Assembly: GCF_030272615.1 (NCBI RefSeq)
Contig: NC_081415.1
Coordinates: 267,641,425-267,705,424, forward strand
Direction: 5' to 3'
From: Cryptomeria japonica
Lineage: Eukaryota > Streptophyta > Pinopsida > Cupressales > Cupressaceae
Length of the DNA stretch: 64,000 nt
Part shown: piece after piece, positions 47,644 through 57,599 of the stretch
Numbering within the stretch: the stretch's first letter is position 1
Layout of the letters: every line of letters starts with the position of its first letter
Position numbers and translations under genes: made by a program
Notes under the pieces: model-generated
The model's database searches: none
Seen by the model: only the letters and a program-made list of their open reading frames with translations
Told to the model about the DNA's origin: nothing

Positions 47644-48136
47644 TGAAGGTCATCCATGGATTATAATGAAAGTTCTAATGGTTTTTGTTAAAACTGTCAT
47701 AAAACCCTTGTTGACAGGGTTGCAACAAAAGAATTGATTATAACTCTTAATGCAACTGCTCAAGTTTCTTCATATTTTGGATTCTAATAGTCAATTAAAT
47801 TCTCTTTCATATGAAGTTGGTTTCATGTCGACTTCTTCATAAATTCATCATTCCTAAGTTGATTCTATTAGATGACACAATAAAAAGGTTTCTCTTTTTT
47901 AAAAACTCAAATATTTTTCATCAACTTACCAAAATCAAGCTTCTTTTTTAGCCAAGAAAACTATCTAAATAAAATAGTCTTCATAATTGAAGAGAGTCTA
48001 AGTTTAAGTAACATTTCAACTTCTATATAACTAGTTCTAAGAAGACTTTTGTACTTGCGATATCCTTTTGTGTAGTTTGTGAAGGTTACGCACCGATGTT
48101 TCGATAGCCTGAGTTTTTTGCGTGTGAAGAAAGACC
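47644..48136. other. target duplication, then no gene seen
   Basis: TGAAG (47644-47648) closes copy 4. The remainder is AT-rich sequence upstream of the transposase start, possibly its promoter and 5' leader. No clear TATA box. Confidence 0.5.
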
Positions 48137-50500
48137 ATGTCAGAAAATATCAGCGAAGAAAAAAATAAGGAGACAATTGCTAGATTGCGGTCTAACTTGA
48201 AAAGAAAAGGTGTTGAAAAATGCTATTGTCCCTGCAAAACTTTTAAGGGCTTAAAGACTAGAAGACTTCTAATCAAAATAGCTAAGAAACATTGTAGGCA
48301 ACATGGTCACATTGAAGGGGGGCATAATTGTCATCCATTGGTAAGATATTCATTATATCATTTTAACAATTTATATACATAAGAAATCACTTCATGGTGA
48401 GATCACGATCATGGTTTATTTATGTTGATCATTTTTATATAGGTCAAGCTCCCCAGGGCACATGATATGGACAAACACAACCCGAAGAATATGTTTTTCG
48501 AAGTGGAGGAACATGGAGGTGTGAATATTGAAGTTGAAGATAATGATCCCATGGAAGATGACGATCATGTGCCAGAAAACACAATTGAAGATGATGGTAC
48601 AAATACATTGATCCATGACACATTTAGTACTGGCGCAACCGTTCATGATGATCAAGATGACTTTGATGTTGTTCATGATTTACCTGTACTTGAGAAGGCA
48701 TACGAGCCCCTTTATGAATGCTCCCAAACAAGTCTTCTCTCCATTGTATTGTTGTTGGTGAACTTCAAGGTTATGAATGGTTTATCCAGCATAACAATCT
48801 CACATATGTTAAGGTATGTTGTATATGTCATTATAGTTAACAAAGGGTGAATCATGCACCATTAATATTCTGTAGATTGATAGGTGAGTTTTTGTTACCA
48901 CCATCAAATATTCTACCTCGCTCATACCGAGAATTATCTTCCATTTGGAAAGATATTGGAATGGACTATCAAGGAATAAATGCTTGTCCCAATGATCATA
49001 TTATATATCATAAACAACATGAATTTGCAACAGAATGCCCTGAATGTCATATCAATAGATATCAAATAGATCAAATAACAAAAAAGGTGCCTCGTAAGGT
49101 TCTTCGTTATATTCCCATTATTCTACATATGCAATGATTATTCAGGTGCTTTAGCTTGGCACAATTTATGGATTACCATGCACACAATAGAAGTCGAGAT
49201 GACATTATTCGAATGCCTATAGATGGTTCAGTATTTATGAACATAGAGGAAAAGTGGCCACACTTTAAAGAAGAACCTCGTAATCTAAAGCTTTCATTGG
49301 CAGCGGATGGTGTCAATCCATTTGGAGAGATGAGATCTGTTTACTCGGTGTGACCAGTTTTTGTTATCAACAATAACATTCCTCCATGGATGTCAATAAA
49401 GATAGAGCACATAATGTTGGTGATGATTGTTTCAAGTATTTTATCATTTAATAGTCATCTACATTTATTTATAAATCTTGCAGTAAAATGGTCATAATAA
49501 TTATGTAATGTTTTTGTTCATTCAACTAGGTAAGTACCAAGTTAAAGATATGAATGTGTATATTGAGCCTCTTATCGACGAGTTGCTGGATTTATGGAAT
49601 GTTGTCACTATGTATGACATCTCTAGACCAATAGGACAAAGACACTTTAAATTCCATGCAATACTTGTATGGACAATACATGATGCCCTAGGGCTAACAC
49701 ATTTTTGTGGTATGTTACAGTGTTCAAGTTGCGCATTATAATTATAATTATAAAAATTAACATATTTAATCCAATTATACATTATCTTGTAGGTCTTCAA
49801 ACAAAGGGAAAATTTGCATGTCCAGTTTGTGGTCCAAAGATGAAATCTCGTCATTCAAAAAGTTTAGGAAAGCAGGTGCTTGATGAGTATAGGCACTTCC
49901 TCCACAGAAATCATAAGTATCGAAATACTAAAAAACATTTGTTCAATGGGAAAGAAGAGACTACATCAAAGCCACAAAGAATGACACCTTGCCTATGGAA
50001 GTTAGAATATAATAGAATTAATCGTCAAGGTAGTGCCATTCCATCTAATGGTTTATGTTTGGAATTTGTATTTTTCTATTGTGTTTTGTTTACTGATGAT
50101 GTAATTGATGATCATGAAGGTCTTCAAGGCATTAATGACCACCTTCCATAGGGACTAAAAAGTTATCCGAGACAATTTAGTAGGTTTCCCTACTATGAGC
50201 AGCTACAAATAGTGCATTTGTTTGATACTATGCATATTGGGAAGAATATAATAGAGACATTATGGAAAATATTGGAGGGAAGGCGTGACAAAGAAAAAAA
50301 TGTCAAAATTTGTAGTGACATTCAGGAATCCAATCATGCAATGAAAAATGTCATTCAATTAAATAGAAATGGAGACCAAATTTGTATAAGTGCCCTTCCT
50401 TGGTTATTGGTCTTTACCAACAAAGCAATGCTATAAAATAAGTCATACAAAAAAATCGATTTCTCATAAGATTTTCTCTATTTGGCCCTGCATGTCTAGC
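48137..50500 (+). pseudogene. CACTA (En/Spm) transposase, tnp2 family, broken
   Basis: The tnp2 protein cuts and joins CACTA element ends. Start at 48137; CYCPCKTFKGLKTRRLLIK fits the N-terminal transposase-associated domain. Tnp2 landmarks follow in order: ACPNDHIIYHKQ (48985), TECPECHINRYQ, KVPRKVLRYIPI, IRMPIDGSVF (49210), LSLAADGVNPFGEM, NNNIPPWM (49366), DMNVYIEPLIDELLDLW (49547), TKGKFACPVCGPKM (49803), HFLHRNHKYR, and FDTMHIGKNIIETLW (50221), which keeps the family's conserved D-x-MH. Introns with GT...AG can be placed at 48341-48442, 48814-48875, about 49435-49529 and 49710-49792. Stops include a lost Arg at 49137 and a lost Trp (SV*PVF) at 49351. The sequence ends abruptly near 50500 in PW...VIQKNRFLIRF, so the C-terminal part is missing. 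Confidence 0.85.
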
Positions 50501-50536
50501 TCTTCTTCCTTCTTTGGCACTTGCCATCTAGAGACA

Positions 50537-50586
50537 ACTGCATTCTCATCAGATTCACTTTACTGCATTCTCATCAGATTCACTTT
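50537..50586. repeat. 25-bp tandem duplication
   Basis: ACTGCATTCTCATCAGATTC plus CACTT-type ending, present twice in a row (50537, 50562). It lies at the junction between the transposase remnant and the minus-strand ORF, and may mark the break point. Confidence 0.9.
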
Positions 50587-52183
50587 CTGCCTCCTCCTCC
50601 TCGGTTTCAATTTCCTCGAGTCTCCATCTCTTTTCTGCCAGTTGATTATTCAGTTGACCAATTACCTCTTTGGCTTCTACATCCTCCATGTTCCTAAAGG
50701 TATCTTTAGCCTCAATACTGACATGCAGATAACCTCCCAAGTTCCATCTCTTCTTGCAAGACTAAATGTATCCTTCAGGATCATAGTTTTTATTGGCATA
50801 ATGCTCATACAAATTGTATTCTTCTATTGACTTCTTATCAATTATTTCATAAGATTTGGTTGACACTATGGTGAAATTACCAAAACTCAGTGTCCCAGGC
50901 AGGAAGGCTTGCTTATGCATATCTGCAAAATGTTTAGCATTGGACACACTCAATTGCCTCACAATATCTAGATAAGCTATTTTGTCCAATACTAGTTTTG
51001 ACAACATGTAGGGGCTCCCCTCAAATCCATATACTCTAAAACATGTAAAATCTTTATTCACAAACTGGTCCCCCCAGTTATGATCAACAATGTGTCTTTC
51101 ATCATAATCCCTAGGTCTTAGGAACCTCTTGATCTCGTCAAAGATAGACCCTTCACATGAAATCCCATACATTCGGTACAATGGCATCATGATATGTTCT
51201 TCAAATTTAATATAGTTGGATCTCATATATCGAGAATCCCAAAGAGATGTCTACAATTGGACGGTCTGCTCCTCACCTTCCTTGTTATTGGTATTTAATT
51301 TTAGGCCCTCAAGCCAAAAACCCTTTACATATCCATAAAATAACACTAGATGCATCAATAGTGATTAAAATTTGAAATTGGGATGAGTATCATCCCTAAG
51401 GTTTAAAAAACCTTCGTACAACCTCTCCACCAGATATGCTACATAGTCAAAAGGCCTAGGTTCATACATTTGTATATGAGAGGCTAACACTAGCGGCTCA
51501 ATGCTTGATATATCAGGAACCTCTACCCCTCCTACTTGCCCACATGACATATATGTGGACTGCAAGTAGTGTCTAAACAAATCAATGCTTAATGGTGGCC
51601 CGTCTTCCTCTGTTAATTTTCTTGCCTGCCTCTTGTGAATGGCAAATTTCCAGCTGGTATATGTAGTGTCCATTTTGAGGTGTTCTTCCTCCAACTCCCC
51701 AAAGGACAAGGGATTATCAGGACTGGGGTCTAAATTGAAAACCTCGTTTATGGTACCTGTAGAAAATCTAATAAATGCTTCCCCATTTGGGAGCTAAATG
51801 TACCTCTTCACCAAATTATAGTTCCTCACCAAAACCTCTAGCAATCTTATGTTTACAAAAATATTGGGGATTGTTAGCTTACCTAAATTTGTCATCCAAG
51901 GATTGTAGAGTGGCATCTCCTTGCTCCTTCTCAAATAGTGGAACATAAATAGTTCATGTCCCCTTACCTTGGTCTAGACATCTTCAACCTCTCTGTACTT
52001 GTCTTCTAATTGGTCTCTCCCTTGCTTCGACCTTCTGGATTTTGGGTCGGGTGCCTACATTTGGTCTATCCTGTCTTGGTTTAACTTCCTGACTAGAGGC
52101 ACCTCTTCAGTTTTTTCTTTCTTTGCCTTAGAGTCAAGGCTCTTGGCCGCCCTCTTCTTTCTTGTTGAACTCAAAGCTTCCAT
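50555..52183 (-). pseudogene. unrecognised ORF related to ORF2, copy B (truncated)
   Basis: Diverged second copy of 35685-38587. Start at 52183 (MEALSSTRKK, against MEVASSSGRK). Shared blocks include NLGKLTIPNIFVNIRLLE, MDTTYTSWKFAIHKRQ, DLFRHYLQSTYMSCGQVGG, YEPRPFDYVAYLVERLYEG, YGISCEGSIF, SVSNAKHFADMHKQ and GGYLHVSIEAKDTF. It stops inside the Glu-rich coiled coil at 50555, exactly where the transposase remnant begins, so the C-terminal third is missing. About eight stops or shifts. Function unknown. The relation to ORF2 rests on the (Y/F)D...FKF..LL pattern. Confidence 0.65.
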
Positions 52184-52389
52184 TTCTACAATTACAATCC
52201 TTTTCTCTATTTTTTAAAGGTGCAATGTGTTCTATCTGTGTATTCTTCTTTCACCAACGCATTATTTAGACAAGGCAATTTTTGGTTCCGTCGTATTCTT
52301 TTGCAATAATGAACTTCTCATAAAATTTGCCTCGTGCCAACCATAGATGCATCTACTGCAAGTATTAAATAGAAGACTTAAAAATTTTG

Positions 52390-53557
52390 GTTTTGAATTC
52401 TGATATGACAACTACTCATTGGCATATGTCTCCCCGATGAATATTTCCCTTTTGGCGCTCTCTGAACAACCCTTTATCTCTTTGACATCTTACTTTCTCT
52501 TATTGGGACACCCTAAGCCGATGACTCCTTTTCCTCCTCATCAGTATATCTCAAACCGATATTCTCATTGAGCGTTGGGTGACCTCATTTAGTGTTATCA
52601 CGATAGGCATTGTTTCCCCGATAGGCTTCACCATCCGCATAGATCTTCCCAATGTAACCGGCTTCATCGCCATGAGTCTTCCTGATAGTGTCTTCGCTCT
52701 GCTCAATCAGTCGGCTCCTTCATCAGGTATTAGGGTAATCTGAAATGAAACATACCGATAAGCAAAGTCTTCCTGATAGAGAATGTTCCATCGGTATATG
52801 TTTCACCGATGATTTCTTCGGGTGTTGGGGTGGCTCAAAGTAACACATACCGATCGCTTTGGCTATACCAATGCAACCAACTTCGTTGCCATGAGTCTTC
52901 CCGATAGTGTCTTCACTCCACTCAATCAGTTTGCTCCTTCATCGAGTATCAGGGTAATCCGAAATGAAACATACCGATAAGAAAATTCTTCCCAATAGAG
53001 TATTTTCCATCGGTATATGTTTCATCGATGATTTCTTTAGGCGTCGGGGTGGATCAAAGTAACACATATTGATTGCTTTGGCTATATTGATGCAACCGGC
53101 TTCATTTCCATGAGTCTTCCAGATAGTGTCTTCGCTCTGCTCAATCAGTCCGCTCATTCATCGGGTATCGGGGTAATCCGGAATGAAACATATTGATAAG
53201 CAAAGTCTTTCCGATAGAGTATGATCCATCGGTATACGTTTCATCGATGATTTCTTCGGACGTCGGGGTGGCTCAAAGTAACACATACTGATCACTTTGG
53301 CTATACCGATGGACTCTTCGTTTCACCACTCTTATCAGTATAAGTCTTACCGATACCCTCATCAGCTATCGGAAAGACGATTCTCCACTGTTGTCGCTAG
53401 TGTTTACTATGTCAATGGGTCATATTGGTATAGTTTTTTCTGATGCATCAATTCTCCTCAACTTTTCTCCTTGATCGGTATAACTTCTACCGATGAGCAC
53501 AACTCCAGCTTTATACGCTCTCTCATCGGTATATGGTATCCTGATGCCTCCTCACCT
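52390..53557. repeat. CCGAT-rich array with a 219-bp period, copy B
   Basis: CATGAGTCTTCC recurs at 52671, 52890 and 53109, so the period is 219 bases, with three units from about 52620 to 53310. Each unit has several ATCGGTATA, CCGATAG and TCGGGGT motifs in both orientations. Degenerate flanks extend both ways. It is directly upstream of the minus-strand ORF 50555-52183, and adjoins clathrin-derived sequence at 53558. Subterminal transposase-binding repeats of a CACTA element are the likeliest identity (inference). Confidence 0.8.
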
Positions 53558-54156
53558 CAATCGGGTGATCGTGAACTTGCAGAGGATTGCTGGTGTATTT
53601 TGTGGAACATGTATACAATTGGTTTTTCTCTCTCATAGGGTAAAGTATATTTTTAATTTTCATTTTGGATTGGGCCATTGAAATGGGGCTTACTTTTGTA
53701 ATTTGGAACTGCAGGGCAAGAAATAATGCTTTGCTCATGCTTGTTCATATGCTATGACTTGATTAGAACAGATGTGGGTTTGGAACTTGCCTGGATAAAT
53801 ATTATTATTGACTTTGTGTTTCCATACCTACTTCAAGTTCTTGATATACTCTGATGATTCTGTGAATATTTTAAGTTTCTCTTTAACAAACATTTTAAAT
53901 CTTCTACACAATTAAATAGCTAATATTAAAAAAAAATCTTTTTCAAAGTTCATTTGAGAATACATGACAAAAGTTGATGAGCTTGTTAAGGACAAGTTAG
54001 AGGCTATCCAAGAAGAGAAATCCAAGGAGAAAGAAGAGAAAGATCTTGTTACTCAATAGGTATGCATTTTGCTTAATTGAGCCTCAGGGAGCACTTGTTC
54101 TACTCTACTAATGGTTTTTAAAAATTCAAATAAATATGTGCCTATTTTGTTTACAG
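53558..54156 (+). pseudogene. clathrin block 1: three exons
   Basis: 53558-53610 (QSGDREL..., one base lost before LLV, so frameshifted); 53715-53836 (GKK then a GAA-to-TAA stop, and one base lost); 53949-54059 (37 codons, FI*EYMTKVDELVKDK..., with the Arg codon now TGA and the final Gln codon TAG). The next intron ends TTTACAG at 54156, and the final exon is lost after AATAT. Confidence 0.85.
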
Positions 54157-54289
54157 AATATAGCATTTTAAGAGTATAGTTAAGGAAATTATAGAAAATG
54201 GCATGCACATTTTTAAGAGCATAATTAAGGAAATTATAGAAAAATAGCATTTTTCAAGAAATTATAGAAAAATTATGTGCTAACATATT

Positions 54290-54458
54290 GCACTGTCTAA
54301 AAAGGATAATCTTTACAAGGATGCAATGGAAACTAGTTCTCAATTGGGTGATCGTGAACTTGCCAAGGAATTGCTGGTGTATTTTGTGGAACAAGTTAGA
54401 GGCTGTCCAAGAAGAGAAATCCAAGGAGAAAGAAGAGAAAGATCTTGTTGCTCAACAT
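54290..54458 (+). pseudogene. clathrin block 2: two exons fused by a deletion
   Basis: Begins [14 protein letters not shown], runs to YFVE, then jumps within the codon into [14 protein letters not shown]-type sequence of a later exon, in a shifted frame. The break is at a shared ACA (exon end GAACA, later exon GACAAG), suggesting joining at microhomology. The donor GTATGT follows at 54459 and an acceptor TTTACAG ends at 54555. Confidence 0.85.
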
Positions 54459-54660
54459 GTATGTATTTTACTTAGTTGAGCCTCAAGGAGCACTTGTTCT
54501 ACTTTACTGACGATTTTTAAAAATTCAATTAAATATGTGCCTATTTTTTTTACAGAATATAACATTTTAAGAGCATAATTAAGGAAATTATAGAAAATAG
54601 CATGCACATTTTTAAGAGCATAATTAAGGAAATTATAGGAAAATTATGTACTAACATATT

Positions 54661-55253
54661 GCACTGTCTAAAAAAGATAATCTTTACAAGGATGCAATGG
54701 AAAGTAGTTCTCAATCGGGTGATCATGAACTTGCAGAGGAATTGCTGGTGTATTTTGTGGAACATGTATAGAATTGGTAAAACATATAGTTGGTTGTTCT
54801 CTCTCTCACAGGCTAAAATATATTTTGAATTTTCATTTTGGATTGGGGCATTGAAATGGGGCTTACTTATGAATTTGGAACTGCAGGGCAAGAAAGAATG
54901 CTTTGCTTCATGCTTCTTCATATGCTATGACTTGATCAAACTAGATGTGGCTTTAGAACTTGCCTGGATGGATAATATGATTGAACTTGTGTTTCCATCC
55001 CTACTTCAGGTTCTTGATATACTCTGATGATCCTGTGAATATTTTAAGTTTCTCTTTAATAAACATTTTAAATCTTTTGCATAAATAAATATGTGCCTAT
55101 TTTGTTTACAGAATATGTATGCTCAGCTTCTTCCCCTTTGCTTTGCCAACACCTCCAATGCCTGGCATGGGAGGTTTCTTTCAACCAGGTATGAGTGGAA
55201 TGGGAATGCCTCCCATTCCAGCTTATGGTATGCCACATATGGGTGGCTATTGA
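54661..55253 (+). pseudogene. clathrin block 3: three exons including the C-terminus
   Basis: 54661-54765 (35 codons, fully open), intron with GT...CTGCAG, 54887-55009 (41 codons, fully open), then the exon present at 53949 is deleted, and the last exon 55112-55253 ends in a TGA. One extra T near 55136 (CCCCTTTGC) shifts its frame before the Pro/Gly/Met tail. This is the best preserved block. Confidence 0.88.
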
Positions 55254-55335
55254 TGGGATTGAAGAACTTAACGTGGGACACAATTCTTCAATCATACATG
55301 GTTTTCTGAGGTTGGTTTTCGAGTGGAAAGATTAC

Positions 55336-55600
55336 ATTGTCAAATTATTTTTATTGTCATTTGGTTGGTTGATACAAAATAATGAATCTTTAGTACTATC
55401 GTATTGGTCAATTAGTTCAAATATTTCCATCCACCAATCATTCGACGCCTGAACCGTCGCATGATTAGATTGTCAAATTATTTTTATTGTCGTTTGGTTG
55501 GCTGATATAGAATAATGACTCTTTAGTATTATCATATTGGTCAATAAGTGCAAACCTTTCCATCCACCAAGCATCCAACGAGGATGTTGTATGTCTGACA
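55336..55600. repeat. 133-bp imperfect tandem duplication
   Basis: ATTGTCAAATTATTTTTATT at 55336 and again at 55469, with colinear sequence up to the CCATCCACCAA box in both. Diverged by transitions. Confidence 0.85.
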
Positions 55601-55610
55601 ACATCCTCGT
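55578..55610. repeat. 13-bp perfect hairpin
   Basis: ACGAGGATGTTGT (55578-55590) and ACAACATCCTCGT (55598-55610) around a seven-base loop. The arm sequence also recurs in the 101-bp repeats that follow. Confidence 0.9.
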
Positions 55611-55699
55611 CGGATAAGCAATGAGAGGGCATCAAAATTCCGACGCCCACCCAATTTATTCTGATGACTATCGAGTTTTGTCGATGGCTAGGCAGTGAG

Positions 55700-56307
55700 G
55701 GGGCATCGAAATTTCAACGCCCACCCAATTTATTCCGATGACTTATTGATTTTTTCCAATGCCCACACCATCGCACATACAACATCCTTATCGGTGTGGA
55801 TGCCCTCATTGTCATCAGACTTCCGATGGCTAAACAGTGACGGGGCTGTTTGAATTCAGAGGACTGAATCGTCGCACATACAACATCGTCATCGGTGCGG
55901 ATGCCCTCGTTGCCATCAAAATTTCGATGGCTACACAGTGATGGTGCTGTTTGAATTCAGATGCCCGAACCATCGCACATACAACATCCTTGTCGGTGTG
56001 GATGCCTTGGTTGTCGTTGGAATTTTGAGGACTTATCAAGTTTTACCGACGGCTAAGTAGTGAGGGGGCCGTCAGAATTCCAATTTATTCTGAAGCCTGA
56101 GCCACCGGAACATTACCTACAAAGCATTGGAAGTTTGAAGACTTAACAAGTTTTACTGATGGCTAAGTGCAATCATGGTCGTCGTCAGAAGAGTATTCGA
56201 CACCGTTGAAATTCTGACGGTCTTGAGCACCATCGGAATGTCCGACTACAAGTTTTCAACAACATTGCTCGTCGACAGTCCGACGAATTGTAGTTGGAAT
56301 CCCAGTC
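55700..56307. repeat. subterminal repeat array with a 101-bp period
   Basis: TCGCACATACAACATC recurs at 55771, 55872 and 55973. Each unit also has a TTTCGATGGCTA-type and a GAATTC motif. Degenerate CCGACGG/TCAGAATTCC motifs continue to the element end. Arrays of short motifs next to the termini are where CACTA transposases bind. Confidence 0.8.
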
Positions 56308-56333
56308 GGAATTTGAAGCCAAATGTACTAGTG
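56308..56333 (-). repeat. right terminal inverted repeat of the CACTA candidate
   Basis: Plus strand ends GAAGCCAAATGTACTAGTG. Reversed it begins CACTAGTACATTTGGC, the canonical CACTA start, and matches 34019-34044 except for about four bases. Confidence 0.7.
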
Positions 56334-57599
56334 GAAGAATATAGTCTTTAGAAGGTTATTGGACAATGAAGAGGTCAGCAATCACATGATGTAACCACTA
56401 CCATCTTAGAAACCTAAAGAAAAATTTATTCATACATCAAAGGATTGATGGTAATCCTTGAAAGACATGCATATTCAAGTGACAACCATTAAGATAGATG
56501 TGAGTGAACAATGTTATAAACATGAAATGAGACAATCATGGAGGTCATAGTTGTGCTAATATATCCTAAGTGTCTGATTGCTTTTATAAAATCGAGGGTT
56601 CCATTCTTGCATCTACTTCCACTATACTATTGTTAGCTTGAAGCAACTATTGAGATCACATAAAATGCCTTAGATATATTTAACATGATCATGAATCTTC
56701 CTAGATCTGCGACAAAGTAACATGCAAAAAGGAGTTGAGTTAAAGCTAAGTCACTATCTTGACCAAGATAAAGAACAACCTTGCAAAGAAATGAGGCAAA
56801 GACATAGTCCACACAAAGGGAAACAATATAATTTCACGAGTCAAGTGACAATATCATAATCTCCATCAAAGAGGTAGTTTTAAAAAGATGATTTGTACAT
56901 AAAAGGGTAATGTACCATAATCAAATGTGGACAAAATCAAAGATAGCCATTGTTAACATTCATAATAAAGGATGATAAAAAAATATGATAGTGAATAACA
57001 ACAATGAGAAAGGTTTGGTGGTAGATTCATAAGGTCACCATCCTCAATATCAAGACAAAGAGGTTTCAAATAAATAAAAAATCTTCATGATACAAAGGAC
57101 AACCAAAACCATAGATAATTAGTACTTCAAATGATTGAGGCTCCATAAAAGGACAACAAAATGATAAAAAAGAGTAAGATGAAGAGAGGTATGTGACAAT
57201 GGTAAAAGCGATAAAATATGCAGAAATTTTTTTATGAGAGAACTTAAACTACTATAAAAGATAACATTACCTTCTCATTGTGTCAATAATGACAATGATG
57301 TAGAAGAAATATAAACAATAGGATAGTCTTCTGAGAGTAAAATAGAACAATTATGGATAGTAACAAGGGGGGATAGTCCAAGAAAGTAGAGGGAAATAAT
57401 TGCAAGGAAGACAATGCACTGCATAGCAAATGAAGAAACATAGTCATTACTCACTCTCAATTGGTTATATTTGCTCTCTCTACCATTATCACATATATAT
57501 CTAGTATCTCTATTTGATCATTACTAAGTATTTCTAAAATTGTTGGAATAAATGTCACCATCTAAATGCTAGTTTAGATTTTATAAGATGTGTTTCCAA
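56334..57599. other. no gene seen
   Basis: AT-rich unique-looking sequence between the CACTA end and the LINE remnant; only short frames in both strands. Confidence 0.5.

Larger units (their letters stand above)
53558..55253 (+). pseudogene. clathrin heavy chain C-terminal exons, duplicated and broken
   Basis: Seven exon pieces of the last part of the clathrin heavy chain gene (coat protein of endocytic and trans-Golgi vesicles), with introns kept, so a DNA copy and not a processed one. Recognised from [75 protein letters not shown] and the Pro/Gly/Met-rich end MGGY-stop, all hallmarks of the plant protein's C-terminus. Arranged as three incomplete blocks (53558-54156, 54290-54555, 54661-55253), each missing different exons. 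Stops, frameshifts and exon fusions rule out function. It lies between the transposase remnant and the right end of the CACTA candidate, same strand as the transposase: a captured host gene fragment. Confidence 0.9.
34019..56333 (+). mobile_element. candidate composite CACTA transposon with nested insertions
   Basis: The right end, reversed, reads CACTAGTACATTTGGCTTCA; the left end reads AACTAATACATTTGGCCTCA. About 22 of the first 26 bases agree. Inside are a tnp2-type transposase remnant, CCGAT/TTCCGAC-type subterminal repeats near both ends, and captured clathrin exons. The 7.5-kb LTR element 40144-47643 is clearly a later insertion. The left first base is changed (A for C), and the 3-bp flanks (TAA, GAA) differ, so the two ends are plausible partners but not proven. 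Several CACTA insertions merged together is the main alternative. Confidence 0.6.

Noticed and set aside
55091-55309. Novel 72-codon protein
   Set aside because: It is the frameshifted reading of the last clathrin heavy chain exon after one extra T.
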